A stretch of DNA of 64,000 nucleotides from Bacillus sp. PAMC26568 (GCF_014235785.1 NZ_CP060137.1:3534001-3598000), one strand, 5' to 3'; counted from the stretch's first letter, positions 18,508 through 30,618 are shown. The notes: generated by a model from the letters alone, not told the origin. Numbers and translations: made by a program.

Positions 18508-19685
18508 TCTCCGTCCTCCTCTCTTTCCGGCTCATCATGAATCATATCTAAAAAGAGTTTCATTGTTTCGCTGTCCGGCTGCGCCCCCCCGGTCTGCTGC
18601 TCATAAAATTTGGCGAAAAGCTCATCTATCGGCAGATTTGCTCTGCTTTCCCGGCTTTGTTCGTTCATCTTCTTTTCAAAGACAGGCCGTATATGCACAA
18701 ATCCCGGATGAGAATTTCGCAGTCTATGAATCTCTTCAAGCGACAACGTATCTGTAAGATGAACCTCTAAATCAATCCAGGCATGCTGGTCTTTTCCATC
18801 ATCAAGCCATTGATGCACCTGCTGCAAGCCTTCCTGTGCCCGCCATTTCACCAGGGGTCTTCCGCTTGACAGCAAGACCTCTGATACTTGTGCCTGTCCG
18901 CCTGGCTCTATATCCAAAATCGAGACCGATTTTGCATAGCCTGATTCTGAAAAGCTATAGGCAAGCGGAGACCCCGAGTACCTTGCAATCGTGTTCGCAC
19001 GCTTTAATGTCTGCGGGCGGTGCAAATGCCCAAGTGCCACATACTGTGCTTTTTCCGGCAGGCTTGAGGCTGCAACTGTATATGCCCCTCCTACTTCAAT
19101 CGGCCGTTCTGAATCAGTAGAGCTGCCTCCTGCGACGTATATATGACTCATAGCAAGATTAACCGTATCACTTCTGAACTGCCCTGCCATATGGGCGAAT
19201 AAATCTCGTATTCTTTCATCATAGGAATTACGCAAAAGGATTTCATCATGACTTTCTGAGAGCACTTCTTTTAATCTTGCCTCTGAAGGATATGCAAGGG
19301 CCGCCATCATGATTGACTGCTCTGCCGAAGGTACGTTCACACTTAAGACATGCGAGGTTGGATAGCCGATCAGATGGATGCCTTGTGTGTCAGCAAGGGG
19401 CGAAGCTGCCTGCAGCCGTTCAGGATTATCATGGTTTCCAGCTATCACGATCACAGGACGGCTGCCGCCATTCGATAGCTTCGCGATACTTTCGTAAAAA
19501 AGCTGTTCTGCAGCTGCCGGCGGATTAACCGTATCAAAGGCATCTCCCGCCATAATAACTGCATCTATTTTTTCATCAATCACGATTTGTGATAGTTCAT
19601 CTAAGAATTGCGCTTGCTCACTAAGACGGCTCCTCCCTTCGAGCGAACGGCCTAAATGCCAGTCTGCAGTGTGTAAAATCCTCAT
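18504..19685 (-). CDS. sbcD: Exonuclease SbcCD, nuclease subunit SbcD
   Basis: This Mre11-type metallophosphoesterase has 393 residues. The metal-binding motifs appear in order: MRILHTADWHLGRSL, IMAGDAFD, VIAGNHDNPERL, ALGHLHRPQ. The C-terminal capping region contacts SbcC. It is first of a two-gene operon with sbcC. In B. subtilis the same pair lies beside addAB, as here. Confidence 0.95.
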   Translation of the reverse strand: MRILHTADWHLGRSLEGRSRLSEQAQFLDELSQIVIDEKIDAVIMAGDAFDTVNPPAAAEQLFYESIAKLSNGGSRPVIVIAGNHDNPERLQAASPLADTQGIHLIGYPTSHVLSVNVPSAEQSIMMAALAYPSEARLKEVLSESHDEILLRNSYDERIRDLFAHMAGQFRSDTVNLAMSHIYVAGGSSTDSERPIEVGGAYTVAASSLPEKAQYVALGHLHRPQTLKRANTIARYSGSPLAYSFSESGYAKSVSILDIEPGGQAQVSEVLLSSGRPLVKWRAQEGLQQVHQWLDDGKDQHAWIDLEVHLTDTLSLEEIHRLRNSHPGFVHIRPVFEKKMNEQSRESRANLPIDELFAKFYEQQTGGAQPDSETMKLFLDMIHDEPEREEDGE

Positions 19686-19802
19686 AGAACTTTCCCCAGC
19701 CTTTCTTTATGAAAAGCCTGTTTTTCGAATACAGACTCTCTTCGTATTTATTTTGACATCGTGCTTATATGCACAAGCATCCATATTGAAGGATAATGCT
19801 TA

Positions 19803-19832
19803 GAAAAAGAAGAAGCATCAGCCTCTTCTTCT
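19803..19832 (-). terminator. Terminator of addBA
   Basis: On the minus strand AGAAGAAG and CTTCTTCT flank a 9-base loop and are followed by TTTTTC, directly after the addA stop. Confidence 0.7.
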
Positions 19833-19835
19833 CCC

Positions 19836-22800
19836 TTAGATTTCAAGTACATGTCCCCCATCAAAGAAGTAAAGTACTTTATTTGAAAGAGTTTTTTTCG
19901 TTATTTTTTCGATTGCCTTTCCATAAAGATCAAGCTGAACTCGATAACGTTCCGCCAAAATAGATCTGGCCTGATTAAATCCGCCCGCAAACTTGCCGTG
20001 AATGGCATCTGTTTTATAATCAAGCAAAACATAGCCATCCTCATCTTCAAATAAGCAGTCAATTACTCCTTGAATCAGTACCTGCTCACCTTTAGCCTCA
20101 TCGTACAGTTCCTCTGCAGGGAGTGCATAGCTGAATGGAACCTCGCGCTGTATCCGATCCGCTTTTTGCATCCTTTTTCCTATGTCCGTTTGGAAAAATT
20201 GAACGATTGACTTGGTGTTAATGCTGTCTGCCTGCTCTTTCGTAAGGATTTCCTTTGTAATAAGCTCCTGTACTTTACGGCTGGTGCTTTCTTCAGTTAC
20301 AGGTTCTCTTACGTTCAGCTGCTGCATCACTGCATGCATCGCAGTTCCTTTTTCCGCTGCAGTAAGCGACTTTTTCTGCATGAACTTTGGTCGGTCATAC
20401 ATGAAATTCTCTTTCTGACTTCTGATGATTATTTCATCGCTATAATCATCTCTGAATTCCTGCTGCCGTTTCACTTCTGACACAGACTGCTTTGAACGGA
20501 AAACCGTAGCAAGCTCGTGATTGTACGTCCATGATAACTGAGATCTAATTTGATCCTGATAGTCTGATTGCGGCGCTACAGGCTCCAGATTTTTCAACGC
20601 AGAAAGCATATCCTGATCGTACTTTTTTTCCTCTTTTTGAATGTCATACAGCTCTTCTTCACCAATTACGCTGACTTCCCATCTAGAGGGATGACTTAAA
20701 AGATGCGGGCTTGTTTCCTCACTGTTTTCCCGCAATCGCTCAGCATCCTGATGACGAATTAAAGCAGGACCGATCCAGTCTAAATAAGATTTAGCCTGCG
20801 CCAGCTCAAAATCTGGCAAAAGCCATTTTTCATGTGTCATAGAATTTTGCCAATCGGACAGTGTTTTTCCAGCATCTTTCAATGAACCTACTAAAAAGAG
20901 TTTTTCCTTCGCTCTTGTTAAAGCAACATATAAAACCCTAAGCTCTTCTGAAAGCAGTTCAATCTTCATTTTTTTCTTCATTGCTGCAAGCGGCAAGGTT
21001 GGATAGCTGATGCGGAGAGACGGCTGAATCAGCTTTGTTGCAAAGCCGAGCTCTTTATCTAATAAATACTTTTTATTCATATCCATCATATTGAACTGTC
21101 TTGCAAGACCTGCAACAAATACAACCGGAAATTCAAGTCCTTTTGAGCTGTGAATCGTCATTAAACGGACAACGTCTTCCTGCTCTCCAAGTGCTCTTGC
21201 AGCTCCAAGGTCATCTCCGCGCTCCTGCATGCGCTCAATAAAGCGGAGAAAACGGAATAATCCGCGGAATGTGGTTGCTTCGTACTGACGAGACCGATCG
21301 TAAAGCGCCCGCAAATTAGCCTGACGCTGTTTTCCGCCTGGCATTCCGCCGACATAATTGAAAAATTTCGTATCACGGTACAGCTGCCAGATTAATTCAG
21401 AGACAGATCCCTTCCGCGCAAGCTCTCTCCAATTTTGGAGCTGATTATAAAATGATTGCAATCTCTTACTAAGCGTCTCGTCTTCCGCAGATGCTTCACT
21501 CATAAATAGTTTTAACGCTTCAAAATAAGTTCCTTTTTTCGAATACGTCCTGATGATGGCCATTTCGTTCGTATCAAGCCCGACAATTGGAGATCTAAGA
21601 ACGGCTGCAAGCGGAACATCCTGATATGGATTATCGATGATTTTCAAAAGCGACATCATAATCGCTACCTCTGTTGCTTCAAAATATCCCCCTGACAGAT
21701 TCGCATAAACAGGGATTCCTTCTTGTTTGAATTCCTCGATAATCTGCGGCGCCCAGGGCATTGAGCGGAGCAGGATGACAACATCACGATACATGATATT
21801 TCGAGTCCCGCCGATTTTCCGGTCATAGATTTGGAATTTATCCTGAATCATTGTGCGAATTTTCTTCGCCATCACTCTCGCTTCAAGCTGGACGGTTTGC
21901 AATTCTTCAGGATTAAATTGCGGTTCATCTGATTCGTCCTCTTCCTCATCTTTGCCTCGATTGACAATCAGAAGTTCAGCCCTCATTTTTTCAGAATCAG
22001 GGTAAGAGGCACCAAGCTTCAGCTCGGCATCATTGTCGTAGGCGACTTCCCCAACCTTTTCTCCCATCAGCTGTTTGAATAGAAAGTTAGTGCCATCAAT
22101 CACTTCTGAACGGCTTCTGAAATTTTTTGATAAATCGATGCGGAGTCCGGTATCTTGTCCATCTTTTGAAAAGGTTTTATATTTGCTTAAAAATAAGAAC
22201 GGTTCAGCAAGCCGGAATCTGTAGATGGATTGCTTTACATCGCCAACCATGAACAAATTTCCCGGTTCGCTTTTGGTTACTAGTTTAAGAATGGTTTCTT
22301 GAACGAGGTTTGTATCTTGATACTCATCCACAAGAACCTCGGCAAACTGGTGCTGATAATCAAGAGCAGCTTCAGTTGCCTGTATATTTCCCTTTTCATC
22401 TTCTAAACCAAGAATCTGAAGGCAATAATGTTCCAAATCCGAGAAATCAACGATCCCTTTTTGTTTTTTCATTTCATCAAAACGTGCTCCAAACATCTTT
22501 ACAAGAGAGACCAGGGTTTCGATTACGGGCTTTAATTCACGCAAATCCTGCAGGTGACTTTCATAGGATCTTGCAAACAGCTCTTCTTGAAGCTGTTCGA
22601 TTTGTTTTTTTGCTGAATTACGCAGTGCTGTAGCCTGTTCAAGCAAGTCCTTGCTGTATTCAGAACCTTTGCATGCCTTGGCTCTGGAAAACGACGTCAA
22701 GGCCATTCTTTTCCCTAATTCCTTCCATGAATCTTGAGCATCCATTAATTCCTGAACTTGACGAATATCATCAACGAGATTTTCTGCCCGGGGTGCAGGT

Positions 22801-23540
22801 CCGCCTGGTTTTTCAGTTAATGCAAGCGCCCTCTGCAGCTTTTCCAGACTGCTTGATAGCTGCACCGAGATATCCGCAGTCAAATAAGGGAAAAACGGCA
22901 AATCCTCAAGTCGTTCTTCCTCACCGTACATCACAGACAGCTCATCAAGCCATTTCAAAGGATTAGGATGCGATCTTGAAAATTGATAGAGCGCACGAAC
23001 GAGCGTCTGCAAATCTGTATCACTTCTATCCGTTGTATAGCGATCAACTAAATCAAAGAAGGCATCATTATCTGCAAGACTATATTGCTCTTCAAAAATA
23101 TCATCGAGCACCTCGTCTATTAAAAGCTGGCCCTCTGTTTCATCTGCAATTCGAAAACCAGGATCCAAATCAATTAAGTAATAATATTTTCGGACAACGT
23201 TTAAGCAGAAGGAATGAAGAGTAGAGATTGCTGCACGATTTAACAGCGACAGCTGTCGTCTTAAATGCAGGGAAGACGGATTTTCCTTTAATGCCTTTTC
23301 AAGCGCCTCACCAATCCGGTTTCTCATTTCTGCTGCAGAAGCATTTGTAAACGTAGCGACTAATAATCGATCGACATCGACCGGATTTTCTTTTGATATG
23401 ATTTTACGGATGATTCTCTCAACAAGCACCGCTGTCTTTCCTGATCCTGCAGCTGCTGCTACAAGAATATCCTGTCCGCTTGAGACGATCGCTTTCCATT
23501 GATCATCTGTCCATTGGCTGTCACTCGGTTTCTCGATCAT
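19836..23540 (-). CDS. addA: ATP-dependent helicase/nuclease subunit A
   Basis: AddA of the AddAB complex processes double-strand DNA ends for RecA until it meets Chi. The 1234-residue UvrD-type protein has the Q-motif [10 protein letters not shown], Walker [19 protein letters not shown], helicase motif [12 protein letters not shown], motif [16 protein letters not shown], motif V/VI regions ([36 protein letters not shown]), and a C-terminal RecB-like nuclease ([20 protein letters not shown]). The ATG at 23540 follows GGGGGGAAGAG. An earlier in-frame ATG adds 19 residues that merely overlap addB. It overlaps the addB end by 20 bases. Confidence 0.95.
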   Translation of the reverse strand: MIEKPSDSQWTDDQWKAIVSSGQDILVAAAAGSGKTAVLVERIIRKIISKENPVDVDRLLVATFTNASAAEMRNRIGEALEKALKENPSSLHLRRQLSLLNRAAISTLHSFCLNVVRKYYYLIDLDPGFRIADETEGQLLIDEVLDDIFEEQYSLADNDAFFDLVDRYTTDRSDTDLQTLVRALYQFSRSHPNPLKWLDELSVMYGEEERLEDLPFFPYLTADISVQLSSSLEKLQRALALTEKPGGPAPRAENLVDDIRQVQELMDAQDSWKELGKRMALTSFSRAKACKGSEYSKDLLEQATALRNSAKKQIEQLQEELFARSYESHLQDLRELKPVIETLVSLVKMFGARFDEMKKQKGIVDFSDLEHYCLQILGLEDEKGNIQATEAALDYQHQFAEVLVDEYQDTNLVQETILKLVTKSEPGNLFMVGDVKQSIYRFRLAEPFLFLSKYKTFSKDGQDTGLRIDLSKNFRSRSEVIDGTNFLFKQLMGEKVGEVAYDNDAELKLGASYPDSEKMRAELLIVNRGKDEEEDESDEPQFNPEELQTVQLEARVMAKKIRTMIQDKFQIYDRKIGGTRNIMYRDVVILLRSMPWAPQIIEEFKQEGIPVYANLSGGYFEATEVAIMMSLLKIIDNPYQDVPLAAVLRSPIVGLDTNEMAIIRTYSKKGTYFEALKLFMSEASAEDETLSKRLQSFYNQLQNWRELARKGSVSELIWQLYRDTKFFNYVGGMPGGKQRQANLRALYDRSRQYEATTFRGLFRFLRFIERMQERGDDLGAARALGEQEDVVRLMTIHSSKGLEFPVVFVAGLARQFNMMDMNKKYLLDKELGFATKLIQPSLRISYPTLPLAAMKKKMKIELLSEELRVLYVALTRAKEKLFLVGSLKDAGKTLSDWQNSMTHEKWLLPDFELAQAKSYLDWIGPALIRHQDAERLRENSEETSPHLLSHPSRWEVSVIGEEELYDIQKEEKKYDQDMLSALKNLEPVAPQSDYQDQIRSQLSWTYNHELATVFRSKQSVSEVKRQQEFRDDYSDEIIIRSQKENFMYDRPKFMQKKSLTAAEKGTAMHAVMQQLNVREPVTEESTSRKVQELITKEILTKEQADSINTKSIVQFFQTDIGKRMQKADRIQREVPFSYALPAEELYDEAKGEQVLIQGVIDCLFEDEDGYVLLDYKTDAIHGKFAGGFNQARSILAERYRVQLDLYGKAIEKITKKTLSNKVLYFFDGGHVLEI

Positions 23541-26500
23541 TCTCTTCCCCCCCTGCTTCGTGTCGTAATCTTTGGAGAATGGCATCATTTTTGTCATCCT
23601 TCAGCATGCGATATTGATTTTCCGCTAACGATTGATCAAATTGACACACTGATTTAAAAGAACAAAATGTACAAGGAACTTTATCTTTCATTTTATACGG
23701 GGCGATATCAACGACCCCATTTGTAATATCTGTCCCAATGCTTTGAAACACATTGCGCACATGTCCGCGGAGCAAGTCAAATTCGCTTTCGCTTGCAATG
23801 GCCGAGTCAGATCTGAAGCCGCCATCCTTTTTAAGGCCGGCTGAGACAATTTTTGAAAGTCCGCTGTCCAATGTCTGATCCATTAACCTTACAGCTTCCT
23901 CATCTCCGAGCAAGAGACCTTTCATTTTGAACTTCTTGAAAATTTCCTCTTCGATTTTATCCTGCGGCAGCTGAGAGGCAGTCTGAATCATTGGATCATG
24001 TACATGGAAATAAAGGACGCCTGCTGGAGTAGCTTCCACTCCAAGCCAGCTTTTTGAATGTGTAATAATGACATCTAAATAAGTCAGCATTTGCAGTGCA
24101 AGTCCGTAATACACTTCTGAAAGATTAAGAGCTTTATCGCTTGATTTAAAATCAACAATCCGTAGCAGAACCCCTTTAGAGCTCTCCGCTTTATCCACTC
24201 TGTCAATTCTTCCGATCAGCTCCATCGTACAGCCATTTTCCAGCTGAAAACGGATTGGAGGCAATGGCCCGCCTTTTCCGAAGGCAAGCTCAAGTCCTGC
24301 TGGTGCAAACCCGCTCGCTTTCGCATGCTCGCTTAATATTGACGAAGCTCTTGTAATAATGCTGATAAGCTTTCGTTTTAAATAGTGGTGACGATTTGAG
24401 CTAAGCAGTATTTCACGCTGAAGCCTTGGTGCCAGTGTTTCAACCGCATCATGGGAAAGACGCGCGCACTGGTCTTGCGACAAGTCCTTCCAATCAAGCT
24501 TTAATTGCTGAAGCCTGTCGGAAATCAGCTTTAAGGCGGAATGGAACATTTGACCGATATCAGGCGCTTCTAAACGGAAATATTGACGTTCCTTTAGTTT
24601 AAGACCATGTGTTGCATAATGTGAAAAGGCACATGCTTTAAACATTTCCATGCGTGAAACACTGCCTTGAATGTGCTCGCCGTATAACTCTCTGCTGATC
24701 CCGGTTTGCAGCGGCTCAGCTTCATTTCGGTAAAAGAGACTGCCTACAACCTTTGAAAGTGTTTCTTTCTGATCGGTCTCTGTGAAATACGTATATGTAT
24801 CCCACCAGATTGGGCTGATTGGATAGCTTCTTTTCCATGCCTGCAGCTGTGACGTTAAATACGAAAGAGTGACATCTTCATTTACGATAAAGGATAGCTG
24901 TTCATCTTCCGGCAGTTCTTCGGGTTCATTTATAAAGGTTTCTGTCTTGATTGCCGGAAAGATATCTTTTAATCTTTTTATAAGTATAGAAGGAAGCAGG
25001 GACTTCCCCTCTTCATCTGCAAGCGGATAAGAGAGATACACTTCATGTGAAGCTGCTGATAATGCTAAATAAATGACAAAGCTTTCGTCTAAAAGCTGCT
25101 CCCGTGCAGTTGGTGCCAGCTCAATCCCCTGATAATGCAGGGACATCCGGTCTTCCTCTGTCAGCACGCCTTTTTCCATAGGTCTTGCCGGAAGAATCCC
25201 ATCATTCGCCCCTACAACAAACGAGATTTTGACGTTTAAAAGCCGTGATCGTTCTAAACTGGCGATAACGACTTGATCAATCGCTGGCGGAACCAGGGCA
25301 AACTTCATAGCTTCCAGGCCTGTTTCAATCATTTCAGAAAATAATTTACGTGAAATCGAATGGTCATTTATCATCTCAGCAAACTCATCAAGCATTCCGG
25401 TCACAGCGCTCCATACTTGAGCATGCTCTCTTGCTTCGATAAGTCTTCCTGCTTGTTCAGCGTCTAAACGCAGCTGTTCAAGCTTCAAAGGAATATCCAG
25501 CTCCTCGAGAAACAAGTATAATGCTTCTGCCATACTGACACCGCTGTCTGAGCGTTTCATCCGCTTAGCTAAAGCCTTCAGAGGACCTGCTGCAAGATCC
25601 CGCAGCTGATTCACCATTTCTTCCTTTTCATTCTCTTCATCTGTTCTGACATACTCATCATCCAATGAGTAATATCTCCGGTAAACCCAGCGCTCGTCCT
25701 TCGTCCATTTGCTGCCTTGAATCCCATATGAAAGAACATAATTCTCAAACTGGTCCATCTTCTCCCGCATCTCTTGTTTGTTTGCATCCATTGGAAAAAG
25801 AAGCTCTGTTTTAATGCAGCGGAAAACAGATTCATAGCGCCAATTTCCGTTTAAGACTTCTAATGCCGAGCGAATCAATTCAATGACAGGGTGATTCAGC
25901 ATGGAACGCTTCTGATCAATGAAAAAGGGAATCTTATAATCTCTGAATACCTGCTCAATCAAGTCCTGATAATCTCCGATATTTCGAATTAAAACCGCAA
26001 GATCCTTGTATCGATACCCTCCATCCATCACGAACCCGCGAATTTTCCGGGCAACCCCTTCAATCTCTGACCGGCGATTGGACGCTTGTGCAATCACAGC
26101 ATTCGTTTCGCCATCATATGGCTTTACAGGACGTGACTCAAGGTATCTTTCCAAATGAGCAAGAGATGGCCGTTCAATAAATCTCGGCATCTCGTTTATA
26201 ACGTGAACGTCATCCACTTCCATCTTCGATTCTTCCGCAAGCTTTGAGAGCTTGTGATAGGTCATTCCGGTCATTCTGAATAAATGCAGCTCGTGAGGCA
26301 AATGCTCATGGAACGGCTTGTCTGCTGTCAGTGCAATGGTTACACTTTTCGCATGATTCATAAATGCTGCGATCACTTCATACTCTTGCGGTGTAAAACT
26401 GTGAAATCCATCGATATAAATATCAGCTTTTTGTATATATGACGATTCTGGGATTTTTTTCGCCAAAAGCTGTAGATAATCCTCGGAATCAACATAAGTC

Positions 26501-27033
26501 CCGCTTAGCTCTAGCTCAAGCTGCTTGTACAGCAGCACAACATCATGCAGCTTATCTGCAAGCGCCTTTTCCTGACGGGTTGCGTTTACTGTCATCTTCT
26601 CAAGCTTATCTTCCATTTCCTGCGGTGTCAGACAATATCTCTTTAGCTCTGTAATCATCGCCTCAATGTGTTCAATAAATCCGCTTTTACTGCTCGCTTT
26701 TGCAAAAATTTTAAACTCCTGCTTATGCTGTTCAACAAGTTTGCGCAGCATCATCTGAATGCCTGTGCCAGAAATATGATAACGGCTGATTCCGCCGGTC
26801 TCCTGCAATATTCTCCAGGCCAAACGGCTGAAGCTGAACGTTTGAGCCCGCATCATCCCGCTCAAATCAGGTGTTTTGATCAGCTCATATTCGATCCCAA
26901 ACGTCATTTGATCAGGCACCAAATAAACGATCGGATCTCCCTCAGGCTGATGAAACAGCTCTGTGCGAATTTCATTTAACAGCCGATGTGTTTTCCCGCT
27001 TCCGGATCTCCCTAAAACAAATCTTACTCCCAC
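23521..27033 (-). CDS. addB: ATP-dependent helicase/nuclease subunit B
   Basis: The 1170-residue AddB begins [19 protein letters not shown] with Walker A. An inactivated helicase-like core follows, then a C-terminal nuclease domain with [12 protein letters not shown] and [12 protein letters not shown] motifs. The cysteines of its 4Fe-4S staple are visible: one in [14 protein letters not shown] and three in [13 protein letters not shown]. It provides Chi recognition and degradation of one strand. It is first in the addBA operon. Confidence 0.95.
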   Translation of the reverse strand: MGVRFVLGRSGSGKTHRLLNEIRTELFHQPEGDPIVYLVPDQMTFGIEYELIKTPDLSGMMRAQTFSFSRLAWRILQETGGISRYHISGTGIQMMLRKLVEQHKQEFKIFAKASSKSGFIEHIEAMITELKRYCLTPQEMEDKLEKMTVNATRQEKALADKLHDVVLLYKQLELELSGTYVDSEDYLQLLAKKIPESSYIQKADIYIDGFHSFTPQEYEVIAAFMNHAKSVTIALTADKPFHEHLPHELHLFRMTGMTYHKLSKLAEESKMEVDDVHVINEMPRFIERPSLAHLERYLESRPVKPYDGETNAVIAQASNRRSEIEGVARKIRGFVMDGGYRYKDLAVLIRNIGDYQDLIEQVFRDYKIPFFIDQKRSMLNHPVIELIRSALEVLNGNWRYESVFRCIKTELLFPMDANKQEMREKMDQFENYVLSYGIQGSKWTKDERWVYRRYYSLDDEYVRTDEENEKEEMVNQLRDLAAGPLKALAKRMKRSDSGVSMAEALYLFLEELDIPLKLEQLRLDAEQAGRLIEAREHAQVWSAVTGMLDEFAEMINDHSISRKLFSEMIETGLEAMKFALVPPAIDQVVIASLERSRLLNVKISFVVGANDGILPARPMEKGVLTEEDRMSLHYQGIELAPTAREQLLDESFVIYLALSAASHEVYLSYPLADEEGKSLLPSILIKRLKDIFPAIKTETFINEPEELPEDEQLSFIVNEDVTLSYLTSQLQAWKRSYPISPIWWDTYTYFTETDQKETLSKVVGSLFYRNEAEPLQTGISRELYGEHIQGSVSRMEMFKACAFSHYATHGLKLKERQYFRLEAPDIGQMFHSALKLISDRLQQLKLDWKDLSQDQCARLSHDAVETLAPRLQREILLSSNRHHYLKRKLISIITRASSILSEHAKASGFAPAGLELAFGKGGPLPPIRFQLENGCTMELIGRIDRVDKAESSKGVLLRIVDFKSSDKALNLSEVYYGLALQMLTYLDVIITHSKSWLGVEATPAGVLYFHVHDPMIQTASQLPQDKIEEEIFKKFKMKGLLLGDEEAVRLMDQTLDSGLSKIVSAGLKKDGGFRSDSAIASESEFDLLRGHVRNVFQSIGTDITNGVVDIAPYKMKDKVPCTFCSFKSVCQFDQSLAENQYRMLKDDKNDAILQRLRHEAGGEENDRETE

Positions 27034-27252
27034 ACTTCAAGGCCCCTTTCTATATATGACAAAGAAAAAGACATATGAAACAATATGCCTTTTTATTAAT
27101 TGATTTTTCTGCTATCTCTCTTTTATTCTCTATGTTTATTTTACTTGAAAACACATGGGAATACCATTCCCGCACCCCTTCCAAGTTTTGCAGAATCAGC
27201 GAACGAACAGCACACTGGGCAGCTGCATACTTTAAAGAAAGGGGGCAGGAAT

Positions 27253-28365
27253 ATGACTAAAATCCATCTGCTTTCATTCTTTTTTTTCTTATCGGCTGTC
27301 ATGGTCGCAAGCAACATCTATATTCTTATCCCAATCTATCACGAGACAGCAGCCGGCATCGGGATTTCATTTGATGAAGCTGTCCTTGGCAGCAGTTTTT
27401 TTACGTTCTTCTATGCCGCTGGACTATTATGCTTTGGACCATTAACCGAAAGAGCAGGCAGGAAGAAGATTCTTATAGGAGGATTCTGCTGCTCCATTCT
27501 TGTCACAGTTTTGCTCTCATTTGCTTCGCCCATAACATTTCTTCCGCTTCGCTCTCTTCAAGGATTCTTTTTAGGATGCTTTGCACCTGTCGCGTATGCC
27601 TATTGCTTTGAAACCTTCAATGAAAAAACCAGAACGTGGCTTATTTCTCTCATCAATACAGGCTTTCTTATGTCAGGTATTCTCGGCCAGCTGATCAGTT
27701 CTGTGATCATCTCAGCTTTCGACTGGAAAGCTGTGTTTTATTTTTTTGCATGCATGTACGGGATTCTTACGGTTGGAATGGGATTTTTGATTGAGGAAAA
27801 ACAAAGGAAGAAAAAGAGGAATCCACTCTTCTATTCTGTCCAGTCAATTGTTCAAAATAAAAACTTGCTCATTTGTTACTTGCTAACATTCATTATGCTT
27901 ATGTCATTTACTGCTTACTATGATGGTTTTCACAGAGAGTTCGGAGGAGCTGCTTCTGACGAGGCACTGTTCTGGAGCAAAGCTTGCGGATTAGCAGGGA
28001 CACTATTTTCATTCATCAGCGTGAAGTGGATTTTGAAATATGGCAAAAAAACCACCGTCAGGTACGCCATCCTCGGAATTATCACTTCTTTTCTTGTCTC
28101 ATTTTTGAGCCATAATCTGTACTTTGCAACAGGTCTTTCTTTGCTTTTCACTGCATCGCTTTCCATTTGCATCCCAGCGGTCATTTCATTAATCGGAGAA
28201 TACGCTGGCCGTGAAAGAGCAACTGCCATTTCTCTCTATTCATTCTTGCTTTTAGCTGGGGCAAGCGCAGGGCCTATAATCGCCAACATTTTATCATTTC
28301 ATGAAATCCTGCTGCTGTTCTCAGCCTTTTACAGCATGGCCGTACTATTTACCGTCAGGAAATAG
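27253..28365 (+). CDS. MFS transporter
   Basis: The major facilitator protein has about 370 residues and roughly 11-12 hydrophobic spans. The loop 2-3 motif is degenerate (GPLTERAGRKKILIGG). The ATG at 27253 follows AAAGGGGGCAGG. The longer in-frame opening from 27100 adds 51 residues whose second half is polar and not membrane-like, so it is rejected. It resembles the YnfM/arabinose-efflux type of drug exporter, but I cannot name a substrate. It is divergent from addB and convergent with the signal peptidase gene, two bases apart. Confidence 0.85.
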   Translation: MTKIHLLSFFFFLSAVMVASNIYILIPIYHETAAGIGISFDEAVLGSSFFTFFYAAGLLCFGPLTERAGRKKILIGGFCCSILVTVLLSFASPITFLPLRSLQGFFLGCFAPVAYAYCFETFNEKTRTWLISLINTGFLMSGILGQLISSVIISAFDWKAVFYFFACMYGILTVGMGFLIEEKQRKKKRNPLFYSVQSIVQNKNLLICYLLTFIMLMSFTAYYDGFHREFGGAASDEALFWSKACGLAGTLFSFISVKWILKYGKKTTVRYAILGIITSFLVSFLSHNLYFATGLSLLFTASLSICIPAVISLIGEYAGRERATAISLYSFLLLAGASAGPIIANILSFHEILLLFSAFYSMAVLFTVRK

Positions 28366-28367
28366 CT

Positions 28368-28871
28368 TCACTCTTTCACTCTTCCAATTACATCATCTTT
28401 GTGGATTAGACCAAAATGGCGGCTGTCATGGCTTACCCGGCGATTGTCGCCAATGACAAAGAGGAAATCTTTCGGAATTGTCTCCTTCCCAGTCGTTTCC
28501 TTCAATGTAAAATCACCTGTTAATCTTCCAAAAGGAACAGCCTTTTTCAAGGTTTTTAAATACGGCTCATCAATAGCCTTACCGTTAATGAAAAGCTGAT
28601 CATTTTTATAGTAGAGCTCGTCTCCGGGCAAACCGATGACTCTTTTAATATAAGCGTCCTTACCCCCTGGCCCATTAAATACAACAATATCAAAACGCTT
28701 TATGTCAAAAAGAAAATGATTGACCTTATTAATAGAAAGCTCATGTCCTTCTTCAAGCGTAGGCTGCATCGAACCGCCTTCTACCCTGTAATCAACAAAT
28801 ATCAGATTTTTAATGGAAATAATGAGCAAGAACGTGAACACAGTTGTAAAAAACCAGTATCTTTTTCTCAT
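28368..28871 (-). CDS. Signal peptidase I
   Basis: The 167-residue Gram-positive type I signal peptidase has one N-terminal membrane anchor (WFFTTVFTFLLIISIKNLIF). The catalytic serine is in EGGSMQPTL (S34) and the general-base lysine in DAYIKRVIGLPGDEL (K77), followed by the conserved VIGDNRRVSHDSRHFG box. It cleaves signal peptides of exported proteins outside the membrane. In B. subtilis sipV holds this place next to a TVP38-type gene and addAB, so it is probably the sipV equivalent. Confidence 0.92.
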   Translation of the reverse strand: MRKRYWFFTTVFTFLLIISIKNLIFVDYRVEGGSMQPTLEEGHELSINKVNHFLFDIKRFDIVVFNGPGGKDAYIKRVIGLPGDELYYKNDQLFINGKAIDEPYLKTLKKAVPFGRLTGDFTLKETTGKETIPKDFLFVIGDNRRVSHDSRHFGLIHKDDVIGRVKE

Positions 28872-28889
28872 CCTGACTCCTCCATCTGT

Positions 28890-29507
28890 CTAATGATCCC
28901 TTTTCTTTTCAAGCATTTTAACATTTAATCGCTTCTCCAATTGCTTGCCTATCAACCATAGTAAAAAGATGACGACCACTGCAATGACAGTTCTCTCAGG
29001 CTGGGTTATCATCGCGCGCAAATCATAGCCGATAAAACTGATTAAAAAGATCATCACAAGCTTTCCGGACAGTACAGCCAAACAGAACTGCCAAATGCTG
29101 ACTTTTGATAAACCTGCAACTACATTTACAGCGGCAGATGGCGTAAATGGAAAACAGAGCAATAAGAACAGCGGTCCAAATCCGTGCCTCTCAATCCAGC
29201 CCATCATTCTTTGCACAGTAGCATTTCGGCTGAAAACCCTGAAGAACCTCTCTTGCCCGTACTTTCGAATGAGCAGGAAAAGAATAATTGCGCCAAGACT
29301 GCTTCCAATCCATGAATAGATAAATCCGAACCATAAACCATATGAATTGGCGTTTGCTACAACAAAAACAACTAATGGCAAAAATGGCAGAAACGCTTCA
29401 AGCAGAGGCAGTCCTATGCCGAGCAGCGGACCAAACGAGCGGTAATCTTTAAAAAATTCCATCATTCTTTCAATTGTAAAATAATCCAGAAATGCCTCGA
29501 GTTCCAT
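28890..29507 (-). CDS. TVP38/TMEM64 (SNARE-associated) membrane protein
   Basis: The 205-residue membrane protein has about five to six spans. The VTT/DedA-like core reads GFGPLFLLLCFPFTPSAAVN and VVAGLSKVSIWQF, with SYGLWFGFIYSWIGSSLGAI upstream. Family members are thought to move or scramble lipids. It corresponds in place to B. subtilis yhjE, upstream of a signal peptidase gene, 18 bases apart and probably co-transcribed with it. Confidence 0.88.
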   Translation of the reverse strand: MELEAFLDYFTIERMMEFFKDYRSFGPLLGIGLPLLEAFLPFLPLVVFVVANANSYGLWFGFIYSWIGSSLGAIILFLLIRKYGQERFFRVFSRNATVQRMMGWIERHGFGPLFLLLCFPFTPSAAVNVVAGLSKVSIWQFCLAVLSGKLVMIFLISFIGYDLRAMITQPERTVIAVVVIFLLWLIGKQLEKRLNVKMLEKKRDH

Positions 29508-29686
29508 GCGGTAAGCTCCTTAATATCTTTATCTATGCTATTATTTTACACGTTTGTGCTATAACTTTAAACATCGGGACATTTTGCAGGAGCATACATA
29601 AAGCAGGCTTGCAATTCATATACTGATAAAGTAAAATAAAAATCGAACATACGTTCTTTTCATTATGTTAAAGCGAGGTTTTTTTG

Positions 29687-30049
29687 ATGACGAGAATTCC
29701 ATCAGATCTTCGAGATGCAATTGAAATGTCCATTTACCTGCCGATGACCATTTCTATTTTCAACCGTGATTTATCAATCATTGAACAAAGTCCATTCAAG
29801 CTGAAGCAGCCTTACCTTCACATTGTGGAAGAATCATTAAAGCTTGCCCAGAAGGATCTGACTGTCGTTCGCCGCGAACTGAAAAAAAACAGCATCAAAG
29901 TCAGTCAGGTACAAAGAGATGAGGCATTCACCATGTATTCTTTTATCTTTAAAGGCTATGAGGAACAGCATAATTATTTCAATCCGAGGATACGCAATAA
30001 AGTTTGCGAGCTGATGGAAGAATATTTATTTAAGGTGATGAAAAATTAA
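29687..30049 (+). CDS. yhjD: YhjD-like protein of unknown function
   Basis: The 120-residue soluble, mostly helical protein reads MTRIPSDLRDAIEMSIYLPM, with FKLKQPYLHIVEESLKLAQK and a conserved FKGYEEQHNYFNPRIRNKV block. It fits Bacillus YhjD, whose gene lies in the same neighbourhood; the function is unknown. The ATG at 29687 follows AGCGAGG; the TTG one codon earlier is possible. Its last four bases overlap the end of comK on the other strand. Confidence 0.75.
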   Translation: MTRIPSDLRDAIEMSIYLPMTISIFNRDLSIIEQSPFKLKQPYLHIVEESLKLAQKDLTVVRRELKKNSIKVSQVQRDEAFTMYSFIFKGYEEQHNYFNPRIRNKVCELMEEYLFKVMKN

Positions 30050-30618
30050 TGTTTGCCCAGTTCCCGGATAATTTGCTCGTAGATGAGGTTTGTCTGCTTT
30101 TCCTTTGGAAACAGCAGCAAATTCATTTTTCGATGCTCTTCTTCAATCCTCGCAGAAATAATTGTCCGAAGCTGAGCAGTCCGATACAGCTGGTTTTCAA
30201 AAGAGGTTGCAGAAACGGGAATCGTTTCACATTTACCGCTTGTGAACATTACCTCCGTATTATCAAAATCAGCAGCTGAATATTGCTGAATATAAGCATG
30301 TGAAATCCATGCACACTGCTGCCGCGTGGAAGATGCCGTAGGAAAGAAAAACATATAATTACCCGGATCAACAACAATTGGCGGCTTATGCGTAATCCCC
30401 ATCAAATCCCGCGTCCCTGCTTTTCTGCCTTCATAGCTTGATCCAAAATAAGAACAGCTGCGGTTCACAACTTCCTGAGGGCTTAGCTTCACAATCACTT
30501 CTTTCTCAGCTTCAATGACCCTGGAAAACAGCTTCCCATTCTTTACTAGAGGCAAGATCGCCATCGTAAAGCGATTAGCCACATAATGATCTAAAAAATC
30601 TCCATAATCAGTTCCCAA
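30046..30618 (-). CDS. comK: Competence transcription factor ComK
   Basis: The ~190-residue ComK is the master activator of natural competence genes and binds AT-boxes in the minor groove. The conserved core is present: SCSYFGSSYEGRKAGTRDLM, THKPPIVVDPGNYMFFFPT, STRQQCAWISH, FENQLYRTAQLRT, and the end IYEQIIRELG. The TTG at 30618 is well spaced after GAGGTG. A GTG three codons earlier is inside that ribosome site. The gene looks intact, so competence regulation may be functional. I saw no clear AAAA-N5-TTTT pair upstream. Confidence 0.92.
   Translation of the reverse strand: MGTDYGDFLDHYVANRFTMAILPLVKNGKLFSRVIEAEKEVIVKLSPQEVVNRSCSYFGSSYEGRKAGTRDLMGITHKPPIVVDPGNYMFFFPTASSTRQQCAWISHAYIQQYSAADFDNTEVMFTSGKCETIPVSATSFENQLYRTAQLRTIISARIEEEHRKMNLLLFPKEKQTNLIYEQIIRELGKH

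Noticed and set aside
27060..27098. Hairpin AAAGACATATG/ATATGCCTTT before the MFS gene
   Set aside because: The stem has a mismatch, and it lies between divergent genes where a terminator has no obvious purpose.
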